Source: Crotophaga sulcirostris
Taxonomy: Eukaryota; Chordata; Aves; Cuculiformes; Crotophagidae
Length of the DNA: 64,000 nt
Reading direction: 5' to 3'
Assembly: GCA_013397455.1 (NCBI GenBank)
Contig: VYZB01000193.1
Location: 678,972-742,971 of the forward strand
Of the stretch, positions 39,048 through 49,800 are shown piece by piece. The position numbers and the translations under genes were made by a program. Below the pieces are notes generated by a model, which worked only from the letters and a program-made list of their open reading frames with translations, ran no database searches and was not told where the DNA came from. Numbering within the stretch: the stretch's first letter is position 1; every line of letters starts with the position of its first letter.

Positions 39048-39905
39048 AGACCTTCTGCTTCAAGGTTCTGATTCAAGACATACATTTGACAGGTTTATAT
39101 TTTCAGTTTGGTTAGCAAAGGAGAAAAACACCATTATTTGTACTGCACTCCAAATCCCATATCTGATCTGTTTTGAGTTTGTCTGGCACAGACCCACCTG
39201 CTGATATTTACTACTTGCTGAAATGAGAGCTAATACTCTGAAAGAACGTTTCAAGATCATGAGGTGGTAATTACTGTGCACTACTGTATCTCTTCTATCA
39301 TTGCAAAGGCCAAACTCAAAGCATCATATGGGTACTCTAATGTGGACTTAAACCTAACTGGTACTTAAAGCCCCAGGAACAGGGAAAACCACTACCTCTG
39401 ATACTGGAAGACATGCATAAGATCTGTGCAGAAGCCAAGACTAATTTTTCTGTAACAGGTTGGTTTTATTCTGTCTTTGATGTTTCGTGTTTGCTAGTTT
39501 AATATCTGTCTTTCCAATGGCTGGCTTACCTCTTGAGGTATTCAACATGCTATAGGTCCTTACAAGCTAGGCTAAATCTCCCTAGAAACAAATTTCCTAC
39601 CTACCTACTGCAGCTATTTAGATAGCGTTTTCACTTTCTCTACTCAGAACAGAAAAGCATTTTTGAGGCCATTCTTACTTATTACCTAAAACAATTTTAT
39701 ACATTTCTGCTCATTAATAAAAGTAACCTTTGCCATAAATTCAGCTGAAATGGATTTGGGATTGAGTCATGGTATTTTTTTTCTTGTTGCTATTTATAGA
39801 GTCACTTTTTATAGGTGGCTATCATGTGAATTTTTTATGTGGTGCAATAAAATCTCGAAAGGCTTTGTATTGTTAATATCTTTCAAAAGATTTTTATTGG
39901 TCATT

Positions 39906-40623
39906 TCATTGAGACAGTTGAGGTTGATAGTAAAGTTTATTGGTGATATTATCTTGGTGGAAATTCTGGAAGTCTTTCCTTTGTTTCTTGTACCGTTTAT
40001 AGCACTGACGATTAGACATAACTAAAATGTCATCAACAACATGAACTTGTTCTGTCGGACTAGCTTCTTGTATTGGACTCACTTTCACAGCTGATGTTTT
40101 TCACCATATTTTTTCTTCGAACACTCGTTTTGCTTCATGTAATGGCCACAGATACCTTTAGGCAGTGGTCTGGGTATATCATGGAAAATTCACTTTCTGT
40201 GCTGATATTTTCCCAAGATAGATTCGTCTTTGTCTTCTCAATTCTCAAAGAGGTTTTTGATGTGTTCTTTGCCAATGGGACTTCTGAATTTAGCAATACA
40301 TAAATCATAGTTAAATACTAAATATAAACTTATTAGGAACTATTTACTGTAAGAGCTTTTTATCAAAAAAGTCGTCTAAATCCAAGTGGTTTTTTAAATT
40401 CTGACAAATTAAGAAGCTCATCTATTTTGCCTTTTATTATCTCAAGATGTAAGATAAAAAAATTAGTCCCAGAATATCTATTATAATTAGTCATAGCTAT
40501 TAAGCAACTCCACAGATGGTAAGTATGAGGAATTTGGTTTTGTCTTTCAAGTAGACAAGTGTAGAGGCCTTCTTCAAAACACCTGGGATTTGTGGGGACA
40601 CATTCTCTAATATTTAAGCACTT
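39906..40623 (-). pseudogene. Possible decayed gene remnant, unidentified
   Basis: On the minus strand, a plausible splice acceptor (ctatctcttctttatttccag) precedes an 86-codon open run from 40623 that includes CVPTNPRCFEEGLYTCLLER and later EIIKGKIDELLNLSEFKKPL, ending at TGA. A second run (about 40280-40150) contains SEFSMIYPDHCLKVSVAIT before a TGA, then KTSVRRKNMVKNIS. A third run in another frame (39906-40088) reads VSPIQEASPTEQVHVVDDIL and ends in YKKQRKDFQNFHQDN-type sequence. Composition resembles a Lys/Ser-rich disordered protein, but I recognise no family. At least two stops and a frameshift would make it a pseudogene. Such runs also arise by chance in AT-rich DNA, and both strands are open here, so confidence is low. 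Confidence 0.18.
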
Positions 40624-43015
40624 CTGGAAATAAAGAAGAGATAGGGCAGATGAGGAGAAGCCTTTTTCTCCATGGGAGTTTTGGTGCTGAGAAAGGAAGA
40701 ATACTGGCTAAATGTGCAACATGGAATCTGTAACTGCAAAGCCCCATGAGTCTGGCTTGCCATCCTTCAAAGATGCAAAGAATATTTGTAACTTTTTCAT
40801 TCTATGGGTACATTTTAAGAATGCAAAACAAGTAGGCCAGGACTTCGCTAGATGACTAACTTTCTGCCACAGGGAACACTTTCACTTTCAGGAAGCATTT
40901 GTCATGGTAAATTTAAAACTTGCTCATCAGCAGTCTCATACTATGTTATAGTACACCAAGACAAGTTACAAAACAACATAACTGCAAGTATCAGCACCTT
41001 CTATTCTGTCAGAATAAACAAATTCAAGTGACAGGAGTTGTTGAGGTTTTTTTCTTCCAGAGGACCCAGGAGACTGAATGACACTTAATATAAAACCTCA
41101 CTAGAATGTCCCTTGGCCTTTAGGCTGTCCAGATACTAGACCAACACGGAAATTATTTTTGAGGGTGCTCAGAGGTAGCAAAGACACTGAGGATAATAAG
41201 TGTCTGGCAATACCTTTGCTTCTTGGACAAGATTGATTAAGAACAAGAAGTTTCCTACTTCTGACTGTGCATTTGTTCACCCCTACAACTCTGCAGTTGT
41301 GCCAGAACAACAATTTCTGGTACTGAATTTTAAATCAGATCACAGAAGTTCTCTATGTTGAAAATATGCAACTAGAAAGGGGCAATCAATGGAGGTATTT
41401 CATTACACCACTCAAAACCTTCATCTCTGGCTGAAGAGTGACACCAAAACCTTTAATTCAAGCAATTCAAGTCTTAAAATGCTTTACCTAAAATCATTCC
41501 TTTATCTCCCAAATATGAGCTTTCAGAGACAAATATATTTGATCTTTTTGTAAAATTGTTTTTCATGTAATTTATGGTTTTTAGAGAGAGTTTCCAAATA
41601 AATGGTGCCTTAACTTGTATCTCAGTCAAAATTGTTTTTTAAAAAGTTCTAGGTTCTAGAATTTTTACCCATCTGTCAACTTCCTTCTTTTTCTTCTTCC
41701 CACTTTCTAACATCTTCTGTGTAAAAGAGTTTGAGGACAAAGAAAAAGACTAATTTCGTCATTCTGTCTCATAAAAAAAGGTAAAAATTAAATATATAGC
41801 CTTTTGCAATACATGTTGAAAAAAATCAAGATGTATTCTTTTAGCACTGAGACTTCCCTAGCTTAATGTATTTTTTTTCCTGGGTTAAGTTTTCCAAGTT
41901 CATACTGAAAATAGCAGGGAACATAGAAACAGAAACAAAGCAAATAATCTGTATGTATCCTCTGTTTTACGTCTCCTGGCTGCAGAATATTTAATAAAAA
42001 CAGTAATAAAATAAAATCAAATAAAAAAGATATTTGAAAAGTAAAACTGTTTTTTTAATTTTGAAAAAACACATCAACTATTAAAACCTGTTCTACTTCA
42101 GAGACTGCAAAACTGCAAAACAATTTCTACTTTCAAATTTATGCATAGGACTTCTTTTTCCCATTTTTCAATCAACGTTTTTATTTTAGTAGTGGTTAGT
42201 AAATTTCAAACCTGTAATCAATAGCCAGCTGAGAAAAATAGATATCTTAGGATACAACTGAGTTCTATCATCTGGTAATTGATACCCCAAAAAGTTTCAT
42301 ACGTAAATGTCACTATTGCTGTTACAAGCTATACAGAGTTTTCTTGAGTTTTAGGCAATTGCACTGGATTAAAGGCTTTCAGAGAGCATGATACCACTAG
42401 ACCTTATCCAGATCAAACAGGATCTCTAAAAATAGTGTATGCATCATACAAATATTGTACTTGGTTGTTTTTTTTCTTCACTACAATTCTGGGAAGTTTT
42501 GTGCTATATTCAAGTAGTTGTCGAAATCCTTAATTCCATACCTAAAACTGAACTAAAAGTCTCATTTTTTGAAAGATACCCCTATCAGCGCAGATTATGT
42601 TACCTAAAACATGACCTCCTAAGTATAAAGCTTGACAAGCTGAGCTGCCAGCTCATGATGTAGTTAATTAAAGGACACTGTTACTTTTATCAGATTGCTT
42701 GATGATGGAAAGGGTGAGATTATATGCATGTGTGTATATTATTTTTCAGTATGGCAGTATATTTCCAATAGCAAATTGTATTTTTACCGTAGAAAGGTGT
42801 TTCTCTTATGTTATCTCCAGTTCTGTGATACGGAAAATGCATATTTCCTTTTAAAATCTTCCTTACAAAGGCGATTATGCTCCAAGCAACAGTAATGAAA
42901 GAGAGAAAGAATCAAAAGGAGGACTGGTTTGCAGTGTCATTTTCTACTCTTTGCCCACGGAAAAGGAATATTGCACAACGATGCACAACGTGATAACCTG
43001 TTTAGCAAATAAACA

Positions 43016-43029
43016 CTGCCCTCTGTTGG
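43016..43029 (-). promoter_or_regulatory. CTCF-like binding motif
   Basis: The minus strand reads CCAACAGAGGGCAG, close to the common CTCF core form CCAGCAGAGGGCAG. It has the same orientation as the site at 18.36 kb. By-eye match only; no evidence of occupancy. Confidence 0.45.
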
Positions 43030-43934
43030 GAAAAAAAAGGTCCCTCCTCCATTACAGCGTTCTGCAAGTTATTTAGAGTAAGTGCTGCCATACTGAGTGT
43101 ATTAGCAAAACACAAAGTACGATGTGCTGATAGGAGGAAATGAATGCTCTATAAGCATAAAACTTGTGGCATCATCTAATCCATCATTCCAAATTTTTAT
43201 CTAAGACAATATCACAATATTACTGTTACAGGTAATATTACAGGGCCTAAATACAAATGAGATAGTATTTTCTTTGGTTTAAAAGATACGTTCTAATAGA
43301 AAATTACAATGCAGATCCAGAAACATAACTCTCCTATAACTCTCCTCTTTCCAACTACAGTGAAAACTTTAGGAACCTTTCTCATTATTAACTTTTTCTG
43401 GATGCAAAATCCCTGCAAGACAGAATATTTCATCAAGACGGACAGATTCTAATTTTCTACCTTCCTTTCTCCTCCTCATGCAACAAAGAAATTTATATAT
43501 ATTTATATTTACTACTGCCCTGTAATACTTACTTTGGTGTGCAAAAGACAATGGTCTTGCTGTCTCTTCCATCATTACCTTCAAGTTTCCTGAAGTAATA
43601 GGTACAATAGGGCAAAAGACCACCCATGTGTCCCCTGTCAGACAGAAGGCCATTTAAGAACACCATATGGCACCCCTGCCTTGTTCGTCAGGCAAAAATC
43701 ATCGTTAGCATTTTGACAGCATATTTAGAAATAACTTTTACACAATCTTTCTCTGCCATTCAGATAGTATATAACTTGTTAGCAATGCCAGCAATGCCTG
43801 ATTATATTGTTCATGAGTTTATTGACACAAATCGTGTCAGGTTTGATGGTTATGAAACAGTATAGGGTTAACTAAGAAAGCTGACAGAGGGCAGACATGA
43901 GCAGACTAGTGAGTCAGAATCTGTGCTTCAGACC

Positions 43935-44486
43935 TCATGTTACAGCACTTGTGACCCCATATCAGGAGCTCTGAGACAAGTTTTCTTTCCCCAGCAACTG
44001 GAGAGGAGATGATGTACTGGAATGAGTCTGATAGAGGGAAACCATGGTTTGAAGCACACAACAGAAAAAGCGAAACCAAAAAGCCTGTTTGCCCTGACTA
44101 AGGTAGCTGTTGAGGGATCTAAATATTATCTTCAACTACCTAATGTGTGGTGAGTTAAAGGGAAGATGGGTCACACTCTTTCTGGAGGTGCACAGTAGAA
44201 GGATAAGGGGCAACAGCCACAAGCTGTAGTATAAGAAACTAAGTCCAAGTGGATTCAAGGAACTAACTCTTCACCAAAAGGGTAGACAAAGACTGGAGAT
44301 GTCCACCGCGGCTGTGGGATCTCCATCCTTGGAGACATTAAAAAAATCAAGTAAATAGAATTCTCAGCAACCAAGTGGAACTTCCAATTTAGACCTGTGT
44401 TTGAGCTGATGTAGAAGAGGGAAGAGGAGTTAACCAAAATGACCCTAGAGGTTCCTTTCATACTAAACAAGTTCATGATTGTGAAT
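43935..44486 (+). mobile_element. Old CR1 LINE fragment
   Basis: A strongly diverged plus-strand CR1. Recognisable landmarks in order are cttgtgaccccatatcagga (the VRPHLEY region), gtactggaatgagtct, aggataaggggcaacagcca (the DRTRGN region), the segment encoding AAVGSPSLETL near 44308-44340, and a tail with gaccctagaggttcctttca. ORF2 is destroyed by stops and indels and the terminal repeat is lost, so this is among the oldest CR1 copies in the window. Confidence 0.8.
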
Positions 44487-44890
44487 CACAATCGATATTC
44501 CTGAAAAAAAGCACCAAGTAAGAAAAGGTGTTATTGGAATTGTTGAGTTAAAAAAGAAGGTGTTTACAGCATATAGGTATTGACACAGGAAGACGGTGTT
44601 CCTGATAAACCGCAGCTTCCCTGATCTCCTAGGTTAAATAAAATGGACTTTTTTTATTTACATACTTTTGCAATTCTTGAGCCAGGAAGTTGCAGTCATG
44701 AAATACAATATTCATTGTCAACACCCTACAGAACACGAATACTGTTGTCTTTTAACACACTTGACTAATTCACTTCAGATGCAAATCCAGTGTTTCAGAT
44801 AGTTTCCAAATAAAATTATTCTAATGTATTTCCTGCTAATATTACAAAAACTATATTTCAATAAGAAGTAGACATAGAGTGAGGACTTTT

Positions 44891-44928
44891 AAGTTCTCCA
44901 CTTTAAAAAAAGTTCACCACTTTAAAAG
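44891..44928 (+). repeat. Short tandem duplication
   Basis: Two adjacent units read aagttctccactttaaaa and aagttcaccactttaaaa, differing at one position with a short A-run between them. This suggests a small replication-slippage duplication. Confidence 0.75.
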
Positions 44929-46509
44929 AATTTCTCCTAAAATCTTGTTTCTTTCAAAGTACAAATTTCCTTTCACGAGCAAATAATGGTTACATTTAGT
45001 TTAGCAGTACATTGCAGGACTACATTTCCCATGCATCAGTTTGGGCTTCCCAAGACAGAAGTCTGTGAACAAACCATACAGCACATAAACTCTGAATCTG
45101 TACAAAACACAGGTATGATGTGTCCCGGACACATAAAACATAAAGAAATGCATGCTGTAGAGTGGATCTGACTGTGTGAACAGACAATATTTGTTTCTTG
45201 AGACATCCAGAAGCCCAAAAGCTCCAGACAAAATTTCCTTTGCAATGAAATGACATATTTTCTCTCATATAGCTTTTAATGGCATAAATATACTAAAAAC
45301 CCCCAGTGCTGCTAGCCAAAGCTTTAACATCATGTTCACTCAAATATCTTCTGCAATTTATGATCCACACCTGGATTTAATGACGGTTATCGTATTTTTT
45401 CATTTTTAAAGAGTCCTAAAAATTCCACGTTGTTTATCACCTGAGTAGTTTTCACAGTAAAGTTAGTAAGGAGCTCCTAAGCTAAATTGATGAATTATAT
45501 AATTAGACTGCAGGAGAAGAATCTCTAGATCCCCTGGCCTGCTGTGATAAAAATAGAATCCAGTGAACTGTAACATTTCCTGTTCAATTTGAATTAATTG
45601 TAGTTTTCCAGTTTGTGTCTGAAAGGGCAAGAAAGCTACAAACTTAATAAGAAATTATAGGTCCACCACAACCAGTAACAAAACTCCTCTTGTCTTTTTT
45701 ATGTCCAGTTTTTTATCTCTATTAATTAAGTTGAGAAATGAGTTTTTTTCTTCATGGATCACCAAGGTTGATTCTGTTAACCAAAGAAGTCTCTATGTCA
45801 AGAATTAGGAGCTAACTAAGAGGAATATTTCTCTTATTGCCTCTTTTGGGACTATTCTTCCAGTTCTAGTTAAAGTAGAATAGAAAGACTATGACACAGC
45901 ATCTGTAACTGTTGGCTTTTTTTCTTAATCTCCTCTACAAGGGACACTGTTGATCAGTAGATCTGCAGAAGCTGTGAAACACAATTGCTAAAGCAAGCTC
46001 CTCTTTCTGTGTCTGTAAGTGTGTGCGTGTTTATTCATCTTTCTTTCAATTTGTGGATAAAAATTTCAGTGCAGGATTCCATATTTTAAGTGCCTATACT
46101 CACAAAAATCTAGTCTAGAATGGTCAAAAGCAAAAGGATACCAGCCTATGCATTGACAGAATAATATTTAAAAACATATTTGCATTCTCTGCATTTCTGT
46201 TAAGAACTACATAGCTAAGAAACCCTTACCATGCATCTCTAATCTAGGGGAAAAATTACTTTAGAAATTGTATGGCATCTTTCAAATTATCACAGATTAC
46301 CAAAGATTTAATAAAAGATGAAAGGAGTTGTTTATCATTTTTCAGCAAGGATTTAAAACTGTTCTTCATGGAGATTTATAGTGTCTTTCAGGAGATACTT
46401 TGAGTTTGCTGTCAATACATACCAGTTCTGAGGACTGCATCCTGGTTTTACTACTTTGTAAAGACAGGCAAAAAGGGGGTAGCTTCACATGGAGAGATTT
46501 TGGGTTCCT

Positions 46510-46523
46510 GTTGCCATGGTAAC
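46510..46523. promoter_or_regulatory. RFX X-box type palindrome
   Basis: GTTGCCATGGTAAC is a perfect 14-base palindrome and matches the bipartite X-box bound by RFX transcription factors (GTNRCC, short spacer, RGYAAC). RFX proteins regulate ciliary and other genes; this motif class is also common in conserved vertebrate non-coding elements. No promoter or gene is visible beside it, so if used it would be a distal element. Confidence 0.55.
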
Positions 46524-47330
46524 ACTGCTTCATCTTAGGAGGTTTTTCTGAATGTTTTGACTATTTTTCTACCCCTGGCTTTGCTTAATAGATCTTTAGT
46601 GTTCAGATGTTTAACTCACCTGGGAAAAGCTTTTTGCCTTTTTATAAAGCCCTACAACACAGAGACTAAAATCAAATAATATATATGCTTAATTTGTTAG
46701 AATTCAAAATATTTCCTTGCACAGAAGAAGATGTCTTCTATGTAAGGAAACTTTCAATGGTAACTTTCTTTCTCATTTCAGAGAGGAACAACAGGATCCC
46801 AACAGGCTTAAATCTTTACCCCTTTTTTGCAACTATTGTCCATTTTCATAGTTTTTCCATTCATACCCATGATAGTTTATACATAACCAAGGTTGGGACA
46901 AAGAGCAGATCAGAAATACATTCACAGTCATAGGCCAGTGTCTGGGAAATGTTCAGGGCTGAGCCAGGCACTGTAAATCTGCTGGGCATTGCCCCTGACA
47001 AAGCCATTTCACTTCCCATTTCAGTTTCCTCCTGAGTCAGACAGAGGTAAGACCTGCCCTGAGCATGCACAGTAACCATTGAAACACTTTTCAGCAACTG
47101 CAGGATTATATGCATATCTTTAACCTGAACTCTGCTAAAACCAGGAACTTCTGAACTGTGGTAGTCCATAATCCATTCAGAGATCTTTACACTCAGATTT
47201 GTAATCTAAAACAACTCCAGATTTTAAGTTTTAACTTGCTTAAATGTGCACATTTGAAACTCTTCAGGTTTCAGGAGTGATTGGTTCTATGAGGCGAATG
47301 GAGTTATACCAACAATGTATCATCTGTCCC

Positions 47331-47420
47331 TGTAACTTCTCTGTGCTTCATTTTCCCCATCTTTAAAACAGAGATTGTGTTTCTTCTGCATCTTTCTCCA
47401 GTGTGTTGAGATGTCTGAGA
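47331..47420 (+). mobile_element. Possible ancient MIR-like SINE fragment
   Basis: The segment cttctctgtgcttcattttc followed by cccatctttaaaacagagattgtg resembles the MIR core and tail (ctctgtgcctcagtttcccc then atctgtaaaatgg). It is followed by tgttgagatgtctgagaag, which resembles the ctttgagat stretch found downstream in MIR-like sequences. A weaker similarity (catttcacttcccatttcag) lies at about 47005-47025. Confidence 0.5.
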
Positions 47421-48316
47421 AGATAGTGTCAGAAGTAACCCAGCAAAACAAGGCTTCTGAGGAGAAGGACTGTGTTCTATTTAACAATCCAAAGTGGTTC
47501 AGAAAAAAAAAGCATATATCTTATTAGGCCCAAAAACCTTTATTCAGATCACCTTACAGAATTATTGTTTTGTTATGAATGCATATCAGTTTTGTTCTTT
47601 GCCTTTTCAAATAAAATTCTCATTCTTGAAATATTCTTGAATCATAAAATAGCACACATAAACAACCATTGTTATGGTATTTTAAATGTATTTTATTTTT
47701 CTCCGATTCCTTTCAACCATGGAAGTGCTGCAAAAGAAACACAAGTTTCCAATGCTTAATAAGAGTACTAACCACAAAAATCCCCAGAAAAATATATTCA
47801 TAAAGAAGGAGTAAATCCCAGGATTTTGAAAGTACAGGAGAAAAAATGTAAGCTTCTGCTTAGGGCTCCAGCATTGCAGTACATCTAACTGCCACAGTTA
47901 CCTGAACATGAATTCTTACCTTATTTGCTATACCTCTGGTAAATTTAGCAGAGTGTACCCGTCCTGATAAAAGAAGAGGATAACTGTGTGTCTGTTGAAA
48001 AGATAATTTCAACCCTGGAAAGTCTGATCATATTGCTTGTCACTGCACCAAGAGCTGTAGGTAGACATCACCTTTTTATTTTAAACATAAATGAATAAAT
48101 AAAACACACTGATTCATATAAATGTCTTTATACTACTTTCTAGTGTTCTTTTCTAATACAGTGGATATCTTATTTTCTTCTTAAACTACAGCAGAGATCC
48201 CAGAAACCTCTCCATAAGGAGCTGTCAGTCTTTTCTTGGGAGAATTTAAGCTATTCAGAGCCATCAGCAAATACAGTAGCGCTCAGGGCATGGTTGCCTT
48301 TCCTGCTGTTGCAAGC

Positions 48317-48523
48317 CTAGTTGTTATATTCACATTCAGCATTAGTTAAAAACAATTTCAGAACCCTTTTGCACATTTCCACAAGAAAAACAATCCCAGC
48401 AATCTCAAAAACATCAGAGCTGCAATCCTCTGTATCATCCGTGTCTTCAAAGAAACAGGAGCTGGGCAGCTTCCTTACAGTAACATGGCAGCCTGGGTGC
48501 AGTGAGGAAAGAAGAGAGTTCAC
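48317..48523 (-). other. Exon-like open frame, unidentified
   Basis: The minus-strand frame of 68 codons ends in TAG after the sequence FLTNAECEYNN. It includes an acidic run (FEDTDDTEDCSSD) followed by a hydrophobic segment (VFEIAGIVFLVEMC). Just upstream is a pyrimidine-rich tract ending in cactgcacccag, a plausible splice acceptor, which would start an exon at about 48495. A minus-strand AATAAA lies near 48075-48080, roughly 240 bases past the stop. No family is recognised. An overlapping plus-strand frame (48321-48542) is equally open, so this could be chance. Confidence 0.15.
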
Positions 48524-49137
48524 ATTTTGTTTAATTAATTAACTCCGGAATTACAAACACACAGAACAATAAGAAGATGAGGACAATTGTAACTCAGTTA
48601 TAATTTCTGGTCAGGTCAAACTACAAGCCTAAAACTCTCAAAGATTCCTGGTGACTGCACTGTTGCTTTCCAACCCGCCAGTGGAAATTACATTTCTGAG
48701 TGAATGGATGTTGAAACCATATTTCCACAACGAAGCAAACTCAGATTTGCAGTTTCTACTGCAATTACATAACACAATGCACTGATACACTATAAACTTA
48801 CTTCACTTTTAATTCAAATATAAATCAGTTAACTATGCAAAGCTGGTCTTATAAGTGAAGCATCATTTGTCCATGCCATTCTAATTTAATCTGATAACTC
48901 GTCCTCCTACACTACGAAGGAAGTCAGAGTGAACTCTGTATTGGGTGTTCAGCTAATCTGAATGAATTTAAAGCGTATATCTGCACAAGATCAGGGAACA
49001 GTGCTGGTGATCTATCTATGCATAGAGCTAGCAGAAAGGATTGATGACATAATAAGATGCTTCTGAATTCTTGTACAGTTCAATTCTAGGGCTAGCTCTG
49101 TTCAATGGAACATTAAGCAATCATCAATGATATGAAA

Positions 49138-49800
49138 TTTAACAAATCCAAGTTCTGGATTCAGCATGTAGGATGCAGTAACATGGAGCACAAATGTGAG
49201 CTGAGAGAGGAGTGGTTAGAGAGCAGCCTTGCAGAAAGGGATCTGGGAGTGCTGGTTGACAGCAGCTCAGTATGAGTCAGCAGCATGCTCTGGCCGTGCA
49301 GAGAGCAAACTGCATCCTGGGGAGAACCAAACAAAACACAACCAGGCAGCCAAAAAAGATGATTATCCCACTGTATTTAACAATAGTGAAGCCTCACCTT
49401 GAGAGCGGTGTGCAGTTCTGGGCCTCACAATTTAAGATGTGAAGGTACTTGAATGCATCCAGAGGAGGGCAACAAAGCTGGTGAAAGTGCTGAAAGGCAT
49501 GTCCTATGAGAAGTGGCTGATGACTCCAGGTATTTCTAGTTTGGAGAAAAGCTGAGGTGCGATGCCATTGCTCTCTACAGCTTCCTGAGGAGGTGAAGTG
49601 GAGAAGGAGGTAGCAGTCTCTTCTCTCTGGTATCTGGTGATAGGATGCATAGGAATGGTTCCAAGCTGCATCAGGGAAGGTTCAGACTTATTAGGAAGCA
49701 TTTCTTTACAGACAGGGTGGTCAAACACTGGAACAGAGACTTCCTAGAGAGTTGGTTAATACCCCATGCCTATCAGCGTTTAAGAGGTATTTGGACAATG
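49138..49800 (+). mobile_element. Decayed CR1 LINE fragment
   Basis: A plus-strand CR1 that begins at the sequence encoding KFNKSK and continues with ELREEWLESSLAERDLGVLV, the MSQQHALAVQRANCIL region in a shifted frame, PLYLTIVKPHLESGVQFWA, and the ORF2 end (a kacaaacactggaaca-type block at about 49720). The 3' UTR and terminal repeat are not recognisable after about 49800. Stops and indels break it into small frames. The ELREEWLE segment is shared with the 58.3-59.1 kb element, so both probably come from one CR1 subfamily. Confidence 0.88.

Larger units (their letters stand above)
37928..43934. other. Gene-free AT-rich stretch
   Basis: About 6 kb without a recognised gene. It holds two G-quadruplex candidates, a weak minus-strand coding-like remnant and a CTCF-like site, all listed separately. 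No CR1 sequence was seen between the two flanking CR1 copies. Confidence 0.65.
44487..49137. other. Gene-free AT-rich stretch
   Basis: About 4.6 kb with no confirmed gene. It contains a short tandem duplication, an RFX-type palindrome, a MIR-like fragment and an exon-like open frame at 48.3-48.5 kb, listed separately. Confidence 0.65.

Noticed and set aside
39405..39420. 16-base exact match (tggaagacatgcataa) with 63617-63632
   Set aside because: One 16-mer match is expected by chance in about 64 kb compared with itself, and the flanks do not align convincingly.
40510..40530. Perfect plus-strand splice donor (atg then gtaagtatg)
   Set aside because: A seven-base donor match occurs by chance at this scale, and no convincing plus-strand exon ends there.
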